From Patulibacter medicamentivorans (GTDB lineage: Bacteria > Actinomycetota > Thermoleophilia > Solirubrobacterales > Solirubrobacteraceae), in assembly GCF_000240225.1 (NCBI RefSeq), contig NZ_AGUD01000238.1, positions 1 to 64,000 of the forward strand: a stretch of DNA of 64,000 bases. The letters run 5' to 3'. The notes under the pieces were generated by a model. That model saw only the letters and a list, made by a program, of their open reading frames with translations. It was not told where the DNA came from and ran no database searches. Each line of letters starts with the position of its first letter. Position 1 is the stretch's first letter. Positions 1 through 8,804 of the stretch are shown in pieces. The position numbers and the translations under genes are program-made.

Positions 1-1
1 G

Positions 2-1231
2 CCGGCGGCGCCGAAGCTGCCCCCGGTCGGCGAGACGCTGCGCGAGGTCGTCGAGCGGCTGGCGCCGCTGGAGCGCCGCGCCGGGTCGCCGGCCGAGCAC
101 GAGGCGGCCGACTGGATCGCGGAGCGGCTGACGACGGCCGGCGCGCCGGCCCGGGTCGAGGAGGCCGAGTTCCTCGACGGCTACGCGCCGCTGATCGCCA
201 AGCTCAGCGCGATCGGGGCCGCCGCCGGCGTCGCGGGCCTGGCCCGGCGCGGCCGCCTGGCCGCGATCCTCGGCGGCGTGGGCGCCGCGGCGGCGATCGC
301 GGACGACGTCTCGAACGGGCCGCGGGTGGCGCGCAAGGCGACCCAGCAGCCCCAGACGACCTGGAACGTCGTCGCCGAGGCGGGGGACCCGGCGGCCGAG
401 CGGACCCTGGTGGTGATGGCCCACCACGACGCGGCGCCGACCGGCGCGGCCTTCGACCAGACCCTGCAGCGGACGATGGCCAAGCTGGCGCCCGGCGTCT
501 TCGAGCGGGTCGACACCTCGCTGCCGCTGTGGTGGCCGGTGGTCGCGGCCCCGGCGCTGTCGGCGCTCGGCGCGGCGACCGGGCGCCGCGGTGCCAGCCT
601 GGCCGGGATCGCGCTCGGCGCGCTGGCGACCGCCTCGTTCGCCGACATCGCCCGCAGCCCGATCGTCCCGGGAGCGAACGACAACCTCAGCGCGGTCGCG
701 GCCCTGGTCGCATTGGCCGAGCGGTTGCGGGCCGAGCCGGTTCCCGGGGTCCGGGTGCTGCTGGTCTCGTGCGGCGCGGAAGAGGTGATCCAGGGCGGGA
801 TCTACGGCTTCGCCGAGCGGCACTTCCCGCAACTGGACGTCGAGCGGACGTGGTTCCTCAACTACGACACGATCGGCTCGCCCGAGCTGGTGATGATCGA
901 GGGCGAGGGCACGATGGTGATGGAGGACTACCACTGGCGCAGCTTCCGCGACCTGATCGACCGGGTCGCGGTTCGCGAGGGCCTGGCCCTGCGCCGCGGG
1001 ATGCGGGCACGCTCGAGCACCGACGCCGTGATCCCCAGCCGCGCCCGGTACCCGACCGCGACCCTGGTCTCGTTCGACCGCGCCAAGGCGATGACGAACT
1101 ACCACCAGATGTCCGACACCCCGGAGAACCTCGACTACGGCACGATCGAGCGCGCCGTCGCGCTGACCCACGCGCTGCTCGGAGCCCTCGCCGGCGACGA
1201 GGCGGCCAGCGGGGTTCCCTCCGGCCGCTGA
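2..1231 (+). CDS. M28 family zinc aminopeptidase, 5' end outside window
   Basis: The frame is open from base 2, so the start lies upstream; 409 residues are visible. The zinc-peptidase signatures are the AHHDA stretch (about residues 140-144), the NDNLSAVAAL stretch (about 226-235, with the bridging Asp), GAEEV (about 258, catalytic Glu region) and a C-terminal NYHQMSDTPENL supplying the last His. Family knowledge: M28 enzymes are two-zinc aminopeptidases or carboxypeptidases. Between the first two motifs lie Ala/Gly-rich hydrophobic stretches (about 60-95 and 178-215), so this may be a membrane-associated member. Stop TGA at 1229-1231. Substrate unknown. Confidence 0.85.
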   Translation, partial: PAAPKLPPVGETLREVVERLAPLERRAGSPAEHEAADWIAERLTTAGAPARVEEAEFLDGYAPLIAKLSAIGAAAGVAGLARRGRLAAILGGVGAAAAIADDVSNGPRVARKATQQPQTTWNVVAEAGDPAAERTLVVMAHHDAAPTGAAFDQTLQRTMAKLAPGVFERVDTSLPLWWPVVAAPALSALGAATGRRGASLAGIALGALATASFADIARSPIVPGANDNLSAVAALVALAERLRAEPVPGVRVLLVSCGAEEVIQGGIYGFAERHFPQLDVERTWFLNYDTIGSPELVMIEGEGTMVMEDYHWRSFRDLIDRVAVREGLALRRGMRARSSTDAVIPSRARYPTATLVSFDRAKAMTNYHQMSDTPENLDYGTIERAVALTHALLGALAGDEAASGVPSGR

Positions 1232-1265
1232 GCCCGATCGCGGCGAAGCCCGCACGCCCGAACGG

Positions 1266-1892
1266 TCACGGGCTCCGCGTGGGCGCGGACCGGCGCAGCT
1301 CGGCCACGGTCACGGGCGGCGACCACGCCGGATCCCAGACCGCGCGCACCGCTGCGGGCCCCGGTTCGAGCGCGAACGCCCGTCGGTCGCGGCGCCGCTG
1401 GCTCCACGGCTTGTGCCACCAGGGTCGCTGCCGACGAGCGAGCGGCCGACGCGTGACCAGCAGCTCGAGGCGACCCTCGTCGAACCGCTCGCCGACGTCG
1501 GCCGCGGCGCGGACCTCGGTCCGGACCGACCATCCCGGAGCGGTCGCTGCCCGAACCGCCCGCGCCACCCGCTGACCGGCCTGACGGCAGTCCGAGCTGA
1601 CCCCGATCCGGACCACGCCGACGCGCCCCTCGGCGACTGCGGCGACACGCTCGGTCAGCCGCCGGGCCGCAGCCACGACCGCGCGCGCCTGCCCCAGGAC
1701 CGCGACCCCCTCGGCGGTCAAGCAGACCCTCCGCGTCGTCCGACGGACCAGCGCCACGCCCGCCTCCCGCTCCAGCCGGGCGATCAAGCCACTGACCGCG
1801 CTCGTCGTCGTTCCCAGCCGAGCCCCCGCTCGACCGAAGTGCTCCGTCTCCGCCACCGCGACGAGCGCCTCGAGCTGCCGGATCGCGAACAC
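1266..1892 (-). pseudogene. Truncated LysR-type regulator (DNA-binding half plus partial effector domain)
   Basis: A GTG start at 1892 gives VFAIRQLEALVAVAETEHF, a textbook LysR N terminus with a winged helix-turn-helix over residues 1-62. The product is only 208 residues, against about 290-310 for the family. The effector domain stops after its first subdomain and the tail is Arg/Trp-rich (about 150-208) and unlike LysR folds. I read it as a decayed or 3'-truncated gene, though a short functional variant is possible. It is convergent with the M28 gene (34 nt apart). The region upstream of its start is low-complexity repeat DNA, consistent with a rearranged locus. No promoter recognised. Confidence 0.6.
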
Positions 1893-1995
1893 CCCGCCAC
1901 CGTAGCCCCGAACCCACCGCCACCGAGCCCCGCCACCGGATCGGCACCGTTCCGACCGCGATCGGGCACGGTCCGCCACGGTCTCGACACGCCCC

Positions 1996-2059
1996 AGACC
2001 GCAAGCGCCCGAGACCGCAAGCGCCCGAGACCGCAAGCGCCCGAGACCGCAAGCGCCCG
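1996..2059. repeat. Tandem repeat, 16-bp unit x4
   Basis: Four exact head-to-tail copies of AGACCGCAAGCGCCCG, plus a 5-nt partial fifth copy. They lie just upstream of the truncated LysR gene. The copies are contiguous, so this is not a CRISPR array. Likely a slippage-prone intergenic minisatellite. Confidence 0.9.
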
Positions 2060-2154
2060 AGACCTTCCCGTGCCGCGTGCCGGCGTCGTCCTGCGCCCCG
2101 CCGCGAGCCGCGGGCCTCGCCGGTGCCGGGCTGGGGCGGGGTCGGGGGCTCTGT

Positions 2155-2209
2155 CCGGGGGCGCTTGGCGATCGTTCACGGCGCGCGAACGATCGCCAAG
2201 CGCCCCCGG
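2155..2209. repeat. Perfect 23-bp inverted repeat (hairpin, 9-nt loop)
   Basis: Bases 2155-2177 are the exact reverse complement of 2187-2209, separated by a 9-nt loop. The core of each arm is GAACGATCGCCAAGCGCCCC. There is no T-run after it, so it is not an obvious intrinsic terminator. It abuts the 18-bp tandem repeat at 2201. Possible roles are a repetitive extragenic palindrome, a protein-binding site or a remnant of a mobile element. Confidence 0.9.
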
Positions 2210-2267
2210 GAGGTGCCGCGCCCCCGGGAGGTGCCGCGCCCCCGGGAGGTGCCGCGCCCCCGGGAGG
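2201..2267. repeat. Tandem repeat, 18-bp unit x3.7
   Basis: Three exact copies of CGCCCCCGGGAGGTGCCG, then 13 nt of a fourth. The array begins inside the right arm of the 23-bp hairpin, so it may have grown from the hairpin end by slippage. It contains no spacers. Confidence 0.9.
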
Positions 2268-2427
2268 ACCGGCGGTCGTGGTGGGCGGGGCGGGTAAGGG
2301 GTCGGGCGGCGGCTGCGGCTCCGGGGTAAGGGGTCGAACCCGCGCGGACGCTCCATCCGCCCGATGTGGCGGGGGCCGGCGTAGCCCAGGATGACGTTGT
2401 GCCCAATCCGACCGATGGGAGCGCACG

Positions 2428-2709
2428 ATGCACGGAAACATCACCAATCACCTCGTCGACGCACGGAGCGCCGACCTCGCGCGTGCTGCCCGTCGGGCCT
2501 CGGACCTCGACGTGGCGCGCTACGCCCCCGGCCGTCACGACAACGGCTTCCGCCCCACCGTTCGCCGAGTCCTCGCGCGATACTGGAGCGATGGCGACGC
2601 GCGTGACGAGCACACGGTTCGTCGGCCGCACGGGCGAGCTCGCGGAACTGCGAGCCGCGCTCCGCGACGCCGCGGCGGGACGTCCGTCACTGGCGTTCGT
2701 CGCGGGTGA
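2428..2709 (+). CDS. Possible small protein overlapping the next regulator's start
   Basis: An ATG at 2428 follows a GGGAGCG ribosome-binding-like sequence about 8 nt upstream. It opens a 93-codon frame beginning MHGNITNHLVDARSADLARA. Third positions are G/C-rich as far as about 2590, where the frame starts to overlap the large LuxR gene in another frame. The N-terminal style (MH-x-I, then a helical Ala/Arg/Leu stretch) looks like short hypothetical proteins I associate with actinobacteria, but I do not recognise the family. The Arg-rich C-terminal part lies in the overlap and may be meaningless. Possible roles are a real small protein or a leader cistron coupled to the regulator. Confidence 0.35.
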   Translation: MHGNITNHLVDARSADLARAARRASDLDVARYAPGRHDNGFRPTVRRVLARYWSDGDARDEHTVRRPHGRARGTASRAPRRRGGTSVTGVRRG

Positions 2710-5686
2710 GAGCGGCGTCGGCAAGACCCGTCTCGTCACCGAGCTCGAGCGTCTCGCTCGGGCGCCCCACCAGGATCCCGTCCCCGCGCACGACGGCTCC
2801 GGCGATTCGCCGGAGCCGTTCGCGCGCGTCGTCGGCGGCGACTGCGTCCAGCTCGGCAGCGGCGAGCTGCCCTACGCGCCGCTGATCGCCGCCCTCCGAC
2901 CGCTCGCCCGACGGGGCGATCCGGTCCTCGACGCGCTCGCGCCCGCCGCTCGCGCGGAGCTGGGGCGCTTCCTTCCCGGCCTGGGGCCGGTCCTGCCCGA
3001 CGGCAGCCGGCCGGCCCTCGACGCGCCCGGTGGCGTCGCTGCCCCGTCGGCGTCGGCGGCGGTCGAGGCGGACGGCGTCGCCCAGGGACGGCTGTTCGAG
3101 GCGCTCCTGCACCTCTTCGACGCGCTCGCGCGCGAGCGGCCGCTGCTGCTGACGATCGAGGACCTGCACTGGGCCGACCGCTCGACGCGGGCGTTCCTCT
3201 CCTTCCTCTCCCGCAGCCTCTGCCGCGAGCGGATCCTGGTCGTCGCGACCTACCGGCCGGACGAGCTGCACCGCCGTCATCCGCTCCGTCCGCTGCTGGC
3301 CGAGCTGGAGCGCGACGCCCGTGCCCGGCGGATCGAGCTGGCCCCGCTCAGCCGCGACGAGCTCGGCGAGCAGCTGTCGGACATCCTCGGCGCGCCGCCC
3401 GACGATGCCCTGGTCGACCGACTCTACGCCCGCAGCGAGGGCAACCCGCTCTTCAGCGAGGAGCTGCTCGCCGCCGGCCTCGACGGCCGCGGCGGCCTTC
3501 CGCCGACCCTGCGCGACGCGCTGATGCTGCGGGTCGAGCAGCTGTCCGACGACGCCCAGGAGGTCCTGCGGACGCTGGCGCTCGGCCAGCGGCTGCACCA
3601 CGCGATCCTGGCCGACGCGGCTGGGGTCGACGGTCGCGCGCTGCGCGAGGCGCTGCGCGAGGCCGTCTCCAGCCACATCCTGGTCGCCGACGACGAGGGC
3701 CGCTACGCGTTCCGCCACGCCCTGCTGCGCGAGGTCGTCGACGACGACCTGCTGCCGGGCGAGCGGGCCGAACTGCACCTGGCCCTCGCACACGCGCTCG
3801 AGCGGCGCGTCGACGAGGTCGGCGACGGGGTCTTCCTGACCAGCGGGATCGCCCACCACTACGCCAGCGCCGGCGACCAACCCGCCGCGCTCGGGGCAGC
3901 GATCCGCGCCGCCGACGCGGCCGAGCGCGTCCACGCCTACGGCGAGGAGGCCGAGCTGCTGGAGCGGGCGCTGGCGCTGTGGCCGAACGTCCCCGACGCC
4001 GAGCAGGTCGCCGGCCGCTCCCACGTCCGGGTCCTGCGCCGAACCGCCTTCGCCCACCAGGGGGTCGGCGAGCACGGGCGCTCGGAGACGTTGCTGGTCG
4101 CGGCGCTCGACCAGATCGATCGCGCCGCGGATCCGCGCCTGGCGGCCAGCACGCTCGAGCGCCTCGCCCGCGTGCGGTGGTCGCAGATGCGGCCGATCGA
4201 GGCGCTCGACACGGCGCAGGAGGGTCTCGACCTGCTGGCCGGCGACACCAGCGTCGAGCGGGCGCGGCTGCTCAGCTGGTGGGCCAAGGCGCGGATGCTG
4301 CAGGGGCGCTACCGCGAAGCGGTCGGCGTCGCCCGCGAGGCGATCGCGCTGGCGCAGGCGGTCGGCGACGAGGTCGCCGAGAGCCGTGCGCGCAACGCCC
4401 TCGGCGTCTCGCTCTCCGGCGCCGGCGATCCCGACGGCGGCGGACGCGAGCTGCGGCGCGCGATCGAGGTCGCCAAGCTCGGCGGCCCGCTCGGCGAGCT
4501 GACGAGCGCCTACACCAACCTCGCCGACGCGATGCACATCGCCGGCCGCACGCGCGAGGCGCTGACCGTCGCCCGCGAGGGCTGGGAGATCGCCGCGCCG
4601 CGGTCGGCCGACCGCGCCTGGCTGGAGGCGGCGATCTCGGAGTTCTCGTTCTCGCTCGGGGACTGGGAGACGGCGGAGCGCACGCTGCCGACCGAGGAGC
4701 GGGTCCGGCGGCTGTCGCCCAACGGGGTCCTGAACATCAGCATGCGGCGGCTGGACCTGGCGCTCGGCCGCGGCGACGACGCGGCGGCCGCGGCGCTGCT
4801 GCCCGAGATCGAGGCGCTGTCGGCCAGCTCCTCCGAGCCGCAGTTCCACGGGCCGGTGGCGACCGCCCGCGCGGTCCGCGAGCTGCGCCGCGACAACCTC
4901 GACGGCGCCCGCGAGGCGATCGACCGCGGCCTCGACCGGATCGAGTTCTGCGCCGAGGACGCGGCGCGGATGGCTCACCTGGCGCGCGTCGGCGTCGCCG
5001 TCGAGGCGGCCGCCGCCCAGCGGGCCCGCGACCTGCGCGAGGACGACGGCCCGGCGCTCGCCCGGGCGGAGTCGATGACCGAGCGGGTGCGGGCCGCCGC
5101 CGAGGACGCCGGCCCGGTCGAGCGGGCCAACCTGCTGGAGGCCGAAGCCGACCTCGGCCGCGCCCACGGGCAGGCGGATCCCGACGCCTGGCGCCGGGTC
5201 GAGGCCGCCTGGCGGGAGCTGGAGCACCCCTACCCGGTCGCGCGCGCCCTCTGGCGCCGGGCCGAGGCCGAGCTGTCGGCCGGCGACCGGGCCGCTGCCG
5301 CGGCGACCGCGGTCGAGGCGCTGGCCGCCGCGCGGGCGCTCGGGTCCGACTGGCTGGCGAGCGAGGTCGAAGGGCTCGCCGCTCGCGGTCGGCTGGCGCT
5401 CGACCCTGCCGCCCCGGCCGACGCCGCCCCGATCGCCGCCCCCGAGGACCAGCCGGAGCCCGAGGCGGTCCCGGTCGAGGACCCGTTCGGCCTGACCCCG
5501 CGCGAGCGGCAGGTGCTGGAGCTGGTCGCGGCCGGCGCCACCAACCGCGAGGTCGGGCAGCAGCTGTTCATGGCCGAGAAGACCGCCAGCGTCCACGTCT
5601 CGCGGATCCTGGCGAAGCTCGAGGTCCGCAGCCGCACCGAGGCGGCGGCCGTCGCTCACCGGCTCGGGCTGGTCGCCGCCGGCTGA
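2591..5686 (+). CDS. Large LuxR-family ATP-binding transcriptional regulator (LAL type)
   Basis: A 1031-residue regulator. An N-terminal AAA/STAND-like ATPase has Walker A GESGVGKT (39-46) and Walker B LTIEDLHWAD (about 185-194). A long tetratricopeptide-like helical region (about 400-930) follows, then a LuxR helix-turn-helix from about 965 (LTPRERQVLELVAAG). Family knowledge: LAL/MalT-like proteins couple nucleotide binding and effector sensing to DNA binding. I chose ATG 2591 because conserved sequence (FVGRTGELAEL) begins at once. An in-frame ATG at 2366 would add a low-complexity tail across the repeat-rich leader. The ligand is not evident. A hairpin follows the stop. Confidence 0.9.
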   Translation: MATRVTSTRFVGRTGELAELRAALRDAAAGRPSLAFVAGESGVGKTRLVTELERLARAPHQDPVPAHDGSGDSPEPFARVVGGDCVQLGSGELPYAPLIAALRPLARRGDPVLDALAPAARAELGRFLPGLGPVLPDGSRPALDAPGGVAAPSASAAVEADGVAQGRLFEALLHLFDALARERPLLLTIEDLHWADRSTRAFLSFLSRSLCRERILVVATYRPDELHRRHPLRPLLAELERDARARRIELAPLSRDELGEQLSDILGAPPDDALVDRLYARSEGNPLFSEELLAAGLDGRGGLPPTLRDALMLRVEQLSDDAQEVLRTLALGQRLHHAILADAAGVDGRALREALREAVSSHILVADDEGRYAFRHALLREVVDDDLLPGERAELHLALAHALERRVDEVGDGVFLTSGIAHHYASAGDQPAALGAAIRAADAAERVHAYGEEAELLERALALWPNVPDAEQVAGRSHVRVLRRTAFAHQGVGEHGRSETLLVAALDQIDRAADPRLAASTLERLARVRWSQMRPIEALDTAQEGLDLLAGDTSVERARLLSWWAKARMLQGRYREAVGVAREAIALAQAVGDEVAESRARNALGVSLSGAGDPDGGGRELRRAIEVAKLGGPLGELTSAYTNLADAMHIAGRTREALTVAREGWEIAAPRSADRAWLEAAISEFSFSLGDWETAERTLPTEERVRRLSPNGVLNISMRRLDLALGRGDDAAAAALLPEIEALSASSSEPQFHGPVATARAVRELRRDNLDGAREAIDRGLDRIEFCAEDAARMAHLARVGVAVEAAAAQRARDLREDDGPALARAESMTERVRAAAEDAGPVERANLLEAEADLGRAHGQADPDAWRRVEAAWRELEHPYPVARALWRRAEAELSAGDRAAAAATAVEALAAARALGSDWLASEVEGLAARGRLALDPAAPADAAPIAAPEDQPEPEAVPVEDPFGLTPRERQVLELVAAGATNREVGQQLFMAEKTASVHVSRILAKLEVRSRTEAAAVAHRLGLVAAG

Positions 5687-5701
5687 GCGGCCCGCGGCGG
5701 G

Positions 5702-5722
5702 CGTGCCCGGGGCCCGGGCACG
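5702..5722 (+). terminator. GC-rich hairpin after LuxR gene
   Basis: CGTGCCCGGG at 5702-5711 pairs with CCCGGGCACG at 5713-5722, 16 nt past the LuxR stop. There is no clear U-tract, so it is only a plausible terminator. Confidence 0.5.
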
Positions 5723-5860
5723 AACGTCTCGCGACCGGATCGCGCGGGCGCGACGAGGGCTCGTGAGAGGTTGGTGAGAGAGGGGGTCCGACCGGGTCGC
5801 CGCCGCCGTAGGTTGGCGAGCGCAGCACCCGCCCCGTCCTCCGCACCAGGAGCTCACCCC

Positions 5861-6661
5861 ATGTTCCCGTCCTCGCCGCGCGCCGTCCCAGCGCGCTCGA
5901 TCGCCGTGGCCGCGACCTTCGGCGCCGCGCTGCTGCTGGCCCCGGCAGCGGCCGACGCGGCCACCGGCACGGTCACCGTCAACAAGGGCTACAGCCTCAG
6001 CGCCCGCAGCGCGCCCCTGTCGACCGCGAGCAAGGTCCGGCAGCTGGCCAACGGCAGCAGGGTCACGATCGTCTGCCAGACCCAGGGCAGCCGCGTCAGC
6101 GGCCGCTTCGGCACGTCGACCCTGTGGGACAAGCTGGCCGGCGGCGGCTACGTCAGCGACACCTTCGTCTACACCGGCAGCGACGGCCGCGTCGCGCCCG
6201 ACTGCGGCAGCAAGCCGAAGCCGCCGAAGCCGGCGCCGCCCGCGCCGACCGGCAACGTCGCCAGCGTGACCCTCCGCGACGACTACCCCTACCGCGGCCA
6301 GGGCAGCGGCGTCGACCCGTGGAACTTCTACAAGGGCCAGTGCACGAGCTTCGTCGCCTGGCGCCTGAGCCGCAACATCCCCGGCTTCGGCAACGGGATG
6401 GGCGGCGGCCGCTTCGGCAACGCCAACACCTGGGACGACAACGCCCGCCGGCTCGGCTACCTGGTCAACTCGAGCCCGACGGTCGGCTCGGTGATGGTCC
6501 GCAACAGCGGTCGCTGGGGCCACGTCGCCGTGGTCGCCAAGGTCAAGGCCGGCAAGGTCCTGCTGGAGGAGTACAACCACGTCCACAAGGACGCCTACAG
6601 CCAGCGCTGGGTGGCCCGCACCAGCGACCTCCGCTACATCCACTTCGACCGCAGGCGCTAG
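5861..6661 (+). CDS. Secreted CHAP-domain protein with N-terminal SH3-like domain
   Basis: 266 residues. ATG 5861 follows AGGAG at 5848-5852. A signal peptide (about 1-33, ending AAADA) is followed by an SH3-like domain (about 36-115), a Pro/Lys linker (about 118-132) and a CHAP amidase/peptidase domain. Visible catalytic residues are Cys161 (YKGQCTSFVAW) and His221 (WGHVAVV). Family knowledge: CHAP enzymes cleave peptidoglycan peptides, so this is a likely exported wall hydrolase. It has a single-gene context between the LuxR regulator and a glycosyltransferase. The protein ends in Arg-Arg-Arg (see findings). Confidence 0.88.
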   Translation: MFPSSPRAVPARSIAVAATFGAALLLAPAAADAATGTVTVNKGYSLSARSAPLSTASKVRQLANGSRVTIVCQTQGSRVSGRFGTSTLWDKLAGGGYVSDTFVYTGSDGRVAPDCGSKPKPPKPAPPAPTGNVASVTLRDDYPYRGQGSGVDPWNFYKGQCTSFVAWRLSRNIPGFGNGMGGGRFGNANTWDDNARRLGYLVNSSPTVGSVMVRNSGRWGHVAVVAKVKAGKVLLEEYNHVHKDAYSQRWVARTSDLRYIHFDRRR

Positions 6662-6700
6662 CCGACCGGCGGGCGCACGGCGCGGGTACAGTGCCTCGCC

Positions 6701-7804
6701 GTGCGCCTGCTGATCCTCAGCGCCGACATCGGCGAGGGACACGACCTGCCCGCCCGCGTCCTCGCGGCCGGCGTCCGCGAGCGGGTCCCGGACGCCGAGG
6801 TCGCGATCGTCGACACGCTCGCCGTCTCGGGACCGACGATCCGCAAGATCGTCCGCGAGGGATCCGACGTCATCCTGGAGCGCGGGCCGGCGGTCTTCGA
6901 CCTCCAGTATCAGCTGGCGTTCCACCGGCCGACGCGCTGGATCGGCGACGTCGGGATGCCGCTGCTGGCCGGCCGCCGGCTGCTGGAGACGATCCGCTGG
7001 CAGCGCCCGGACGTGGTCGTCTGCACCTACCCGATGGCGAGCTACGTGCTCGGCGTGCTGCGGCGGCTCGGGCGCCTGCACGTGCCGGTCGCCTCGGCGA
7101 TCACCGACCTCGCGGCGATGCGCTACTGGGCCCACCCCGGCGTCGACCTGCACCTGCTGACCCACGAGGAGTCCGCCTTCGAGGTCCGCGAGATCGCCGG
7201 CGTCGGCGCGCGGATCGAGACCGTGCGCGGGCTGACCCACGCCGCGTTCGACCGGCCGCTCGACCAGCGGGAGGCACGGGCCGCGCTCGAGCTTCCCGCG
7301 TCCGGCCCGCTGATCGTCGTCTCCGGCGGCGGCTGGGGCGTCGGCGACCTGGAGGGCGCCGTCCGCGCCGGCCTCGAGGCGGACCCGCAGGCGACGATCG
7401 TGGCGCTCTGCGGCCGCAACGGCGAGCTGCGCGCGGCGCTCGACGCCGCCTTCGCCGGCCAGCCGCGCGTCCGCACCTGGGGCTTCACCGACCGGATGGG
7501 CGAGCTGATGGCCGCCGCCGACGTGCTCGTCCACTCGACCGCCGGCCTGACCGCGCTCGAGGCGATGATCCGCGGCGCGCGCGTGATCTCCTACGGCTGG
7601 GGGGTCGCCCACATCCGGCTGAACAACCGCGCCTACGAGCGCTTCGGGCTGGCGCGGGTGGCCGTCGACGCGCCGGCGCTGCGGCAGGCGCTGGCCGACG
7701 CGCTGGCCGAGGGACCCTCCCCGGACCTGGGCTACGGGGCGCGGCCGTCGGCCGCGGACCTGGTGCTGGAGCTGGCCGCGTCGCGCGCCGGCGCCGCCGC
7801 CTGA
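6701..7804 (+). CDS. MGDG-synthase/MurG-like glycosyltransferase (GT28 type)
   Basis: 367 residues from a GTG start at 6701. The N terminus (MRLLILSADIGEGHD) carries the SA-x-I-G-x-GH signature of monogalactosyldiacylglycerol-synthase-like and MurG-like enzymes. The C-terminal half has a nucleotide-sugar-binding fold with GGGWGVGD (about 208-215) and a STAGLTALEAMIRG donor-site motif (about 283-296). Expected role: transfer of a sugar to a lipid acceptor at the inner membrane. The exact donor and acceptor cannot be told. Its last 73 nt overlap the convergent membrane-protein gene. Confidence 0.82.
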   Translation: MRLLILSADIGEGHDLPARVLAAGVRERVPDAEVAIVDTLAVSGPTIRKIVREGSDVILERGPAVFDLQYQLAFHRPTRWIGDVGMPLLAGRRLLETIRWQRPDVVVCTYPMASYVLGVLRRLGRLHVPVASAITDLAAMRYWAHPGVDLHLLTHEESAFEVREIAGVGARIETVRGLTHAAFDRPLDQREARAALELPASGPLIVVSGGGWGVGDLEGAVRAGLEADPQATIVALCGRNGELRAALDAAFAGQPRVRTWGFTDRMGELMAAADVLVHSTAGLTALEAMIRGARVISYGWGVAHIRLNNRAYERFGLARVAVDAPALRQALADALAEGPSPDLGYGARPSAADLVLELAASRAGAAA

Positions 7805-8745
7805 TCGACGCCGCCGGCCGGGTCGACCGTCCGCGGCCGCGCCCCGGCGACCCGTGCGACGCCCGCCACCGACGGCACCGCGGGATCGCCCGGGTGCTCG
7901 ATCGCGTTGACCGTCCGCGAGCGGCCGAGCCCGGCCCCGCCGACCAGCACCAACAGCAGCCCGAGGACCACCAGCGCCCCGCCGCCCGGGGTCCCGCTCC
8001 AGCTCTCGTGGAGCAGGAACGGCGCGCAGGCGACGGGAATCGCGGTCTCGGCCACGAACATCGGCGGCGCCACGCGCGTGGCCGCGAACCGCTGGAGGGC
8101 GGTCATGTCGACGAGGAACCCGATCCCCGCGGCGAGCACGGTCGCGCCGGCCCAGCCGAGCGCGGCCAGCGGCCGGCCGTGCTGCAGCTCGACGACGATC
8201 AGCTTGCCGGTCAGGGCCGAGGCGGCGAACGCCGTCCCGGCCGAGGCGATCAGCATCCAGGCGCCGGCACGGGCCTGGCCGCGCGCGAACGGCAGCGCGA
8301 TCGCCAGCGCCAGCAGCGCGAGCACGCCGATCAGGCGGCCGCTGTCGGGGATCGCGTCGCTGCGCTCGGGCGCCACCAGCGTCAGCAGCACCACCCCGGC
8401 GACGACGATCGCCGCGGCGCTCCACGCCGCCCGCCCGACCTGCTCGCCGAGGATCCGGCGGCCGAGGATCAGCAGCAGCACCAGCCCCAGGGCCAGCGTC
8501 GGCTGCACGACCGTGAACGGCGCCAGCGCGAACGCCACCAGCTGCAGCGGCCAGCCGAGCACCGCCAGCAGCGTTCCCAGCACCCACCGCGGCCGTCGCA
8601 CCAGCCGCGTCAGCAGCGAGGGCCGCAGGCCGTGCTCGTCGGCGACGGCCTGCGCCTCGGTCGCCTGCAGGACCACCGCGCCGTCGAAGCAGGCGGCGGC
8701 CCCGGCGGCGGCGACGATCCCGAGGATGGTGTCCGAGGAGGGCAC
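7732..8745 (-). CDS. DMT/EamA-like multi-pass membrane protein
   Basis: 337 residues with about nine hydrophobic helices in the first 280 (for example LGIVAAAGAAACFDGAVVLQA and LALGLVLLLILGRRILGEQV). The pattern resembles drug/metabolite-transporter or NIPA-like carriers. The last about 60 residues are a low-complexity Ala/Arg/Ser tail that exists only where the gene overlaps the 3' end of the glycosyltransferase, so the tail may have arisen by loss of an earlier stop. The substrate cannot be inferred. Confidence 0.8.
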   Translation of the reverse strand: MPSSDTILGIVAAAGAAACFDGAVVLQATEAQAVADEHGLRPSLLTRLVRRPRWVLGTLLAVLGWPLQLVAFALAPFTVVQPTLALGLVLLLILGRRILGEQVGRAAWSAAAIVVAGVVLLTLVAPERSDAIPDSGRLIGVLALLALAIALPFARGQARAGAWMLIASAGTAFAASALTGKLIVVELQHGRPLAALGWAGATVLAAGIGFLVDMTALQRFAATRVAPPMFVAETAIPVACAPFLLHESWSGTPGGGALVVLGLLLVLVGGAGLGRSRTVNAIEHPGDPAVPSVAGVARVAGARPRTVDPAGGVDQAAAPARDAASSSTRSAADGRAP

Positions 8746-8804
8746 GGGGGCACTATCGCGGCTCGGCCCTCCGGCAAGCGTCGTCCCCGGCGTCGCGGTC
8801 GCGC

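Noticed and set aside
1996-2267. Short direct repeats as a possible CRISPR array
   Set aside because: Copies are contiguous with no spacers and no cas genes nearby; these are minisatellites.
2310-2365. GGTTCGACC-like T-arm on the minus strand suggesting a tRNA
   Set aside because: Only a 3-bp stem forms around it and no D-arm, anticodon arm or acceptor stem can be paired.
2687-8587. Uninterrupted minus-strand frame of about 1966 codons opposite the LuxR, CHAP and glycosyltransferase genes
   Set aside because: Translation is Arg/Gly/Ala/Val/Asp-rich without motifs. It is the expected antisense shadow of very GC-rich coding sequence.
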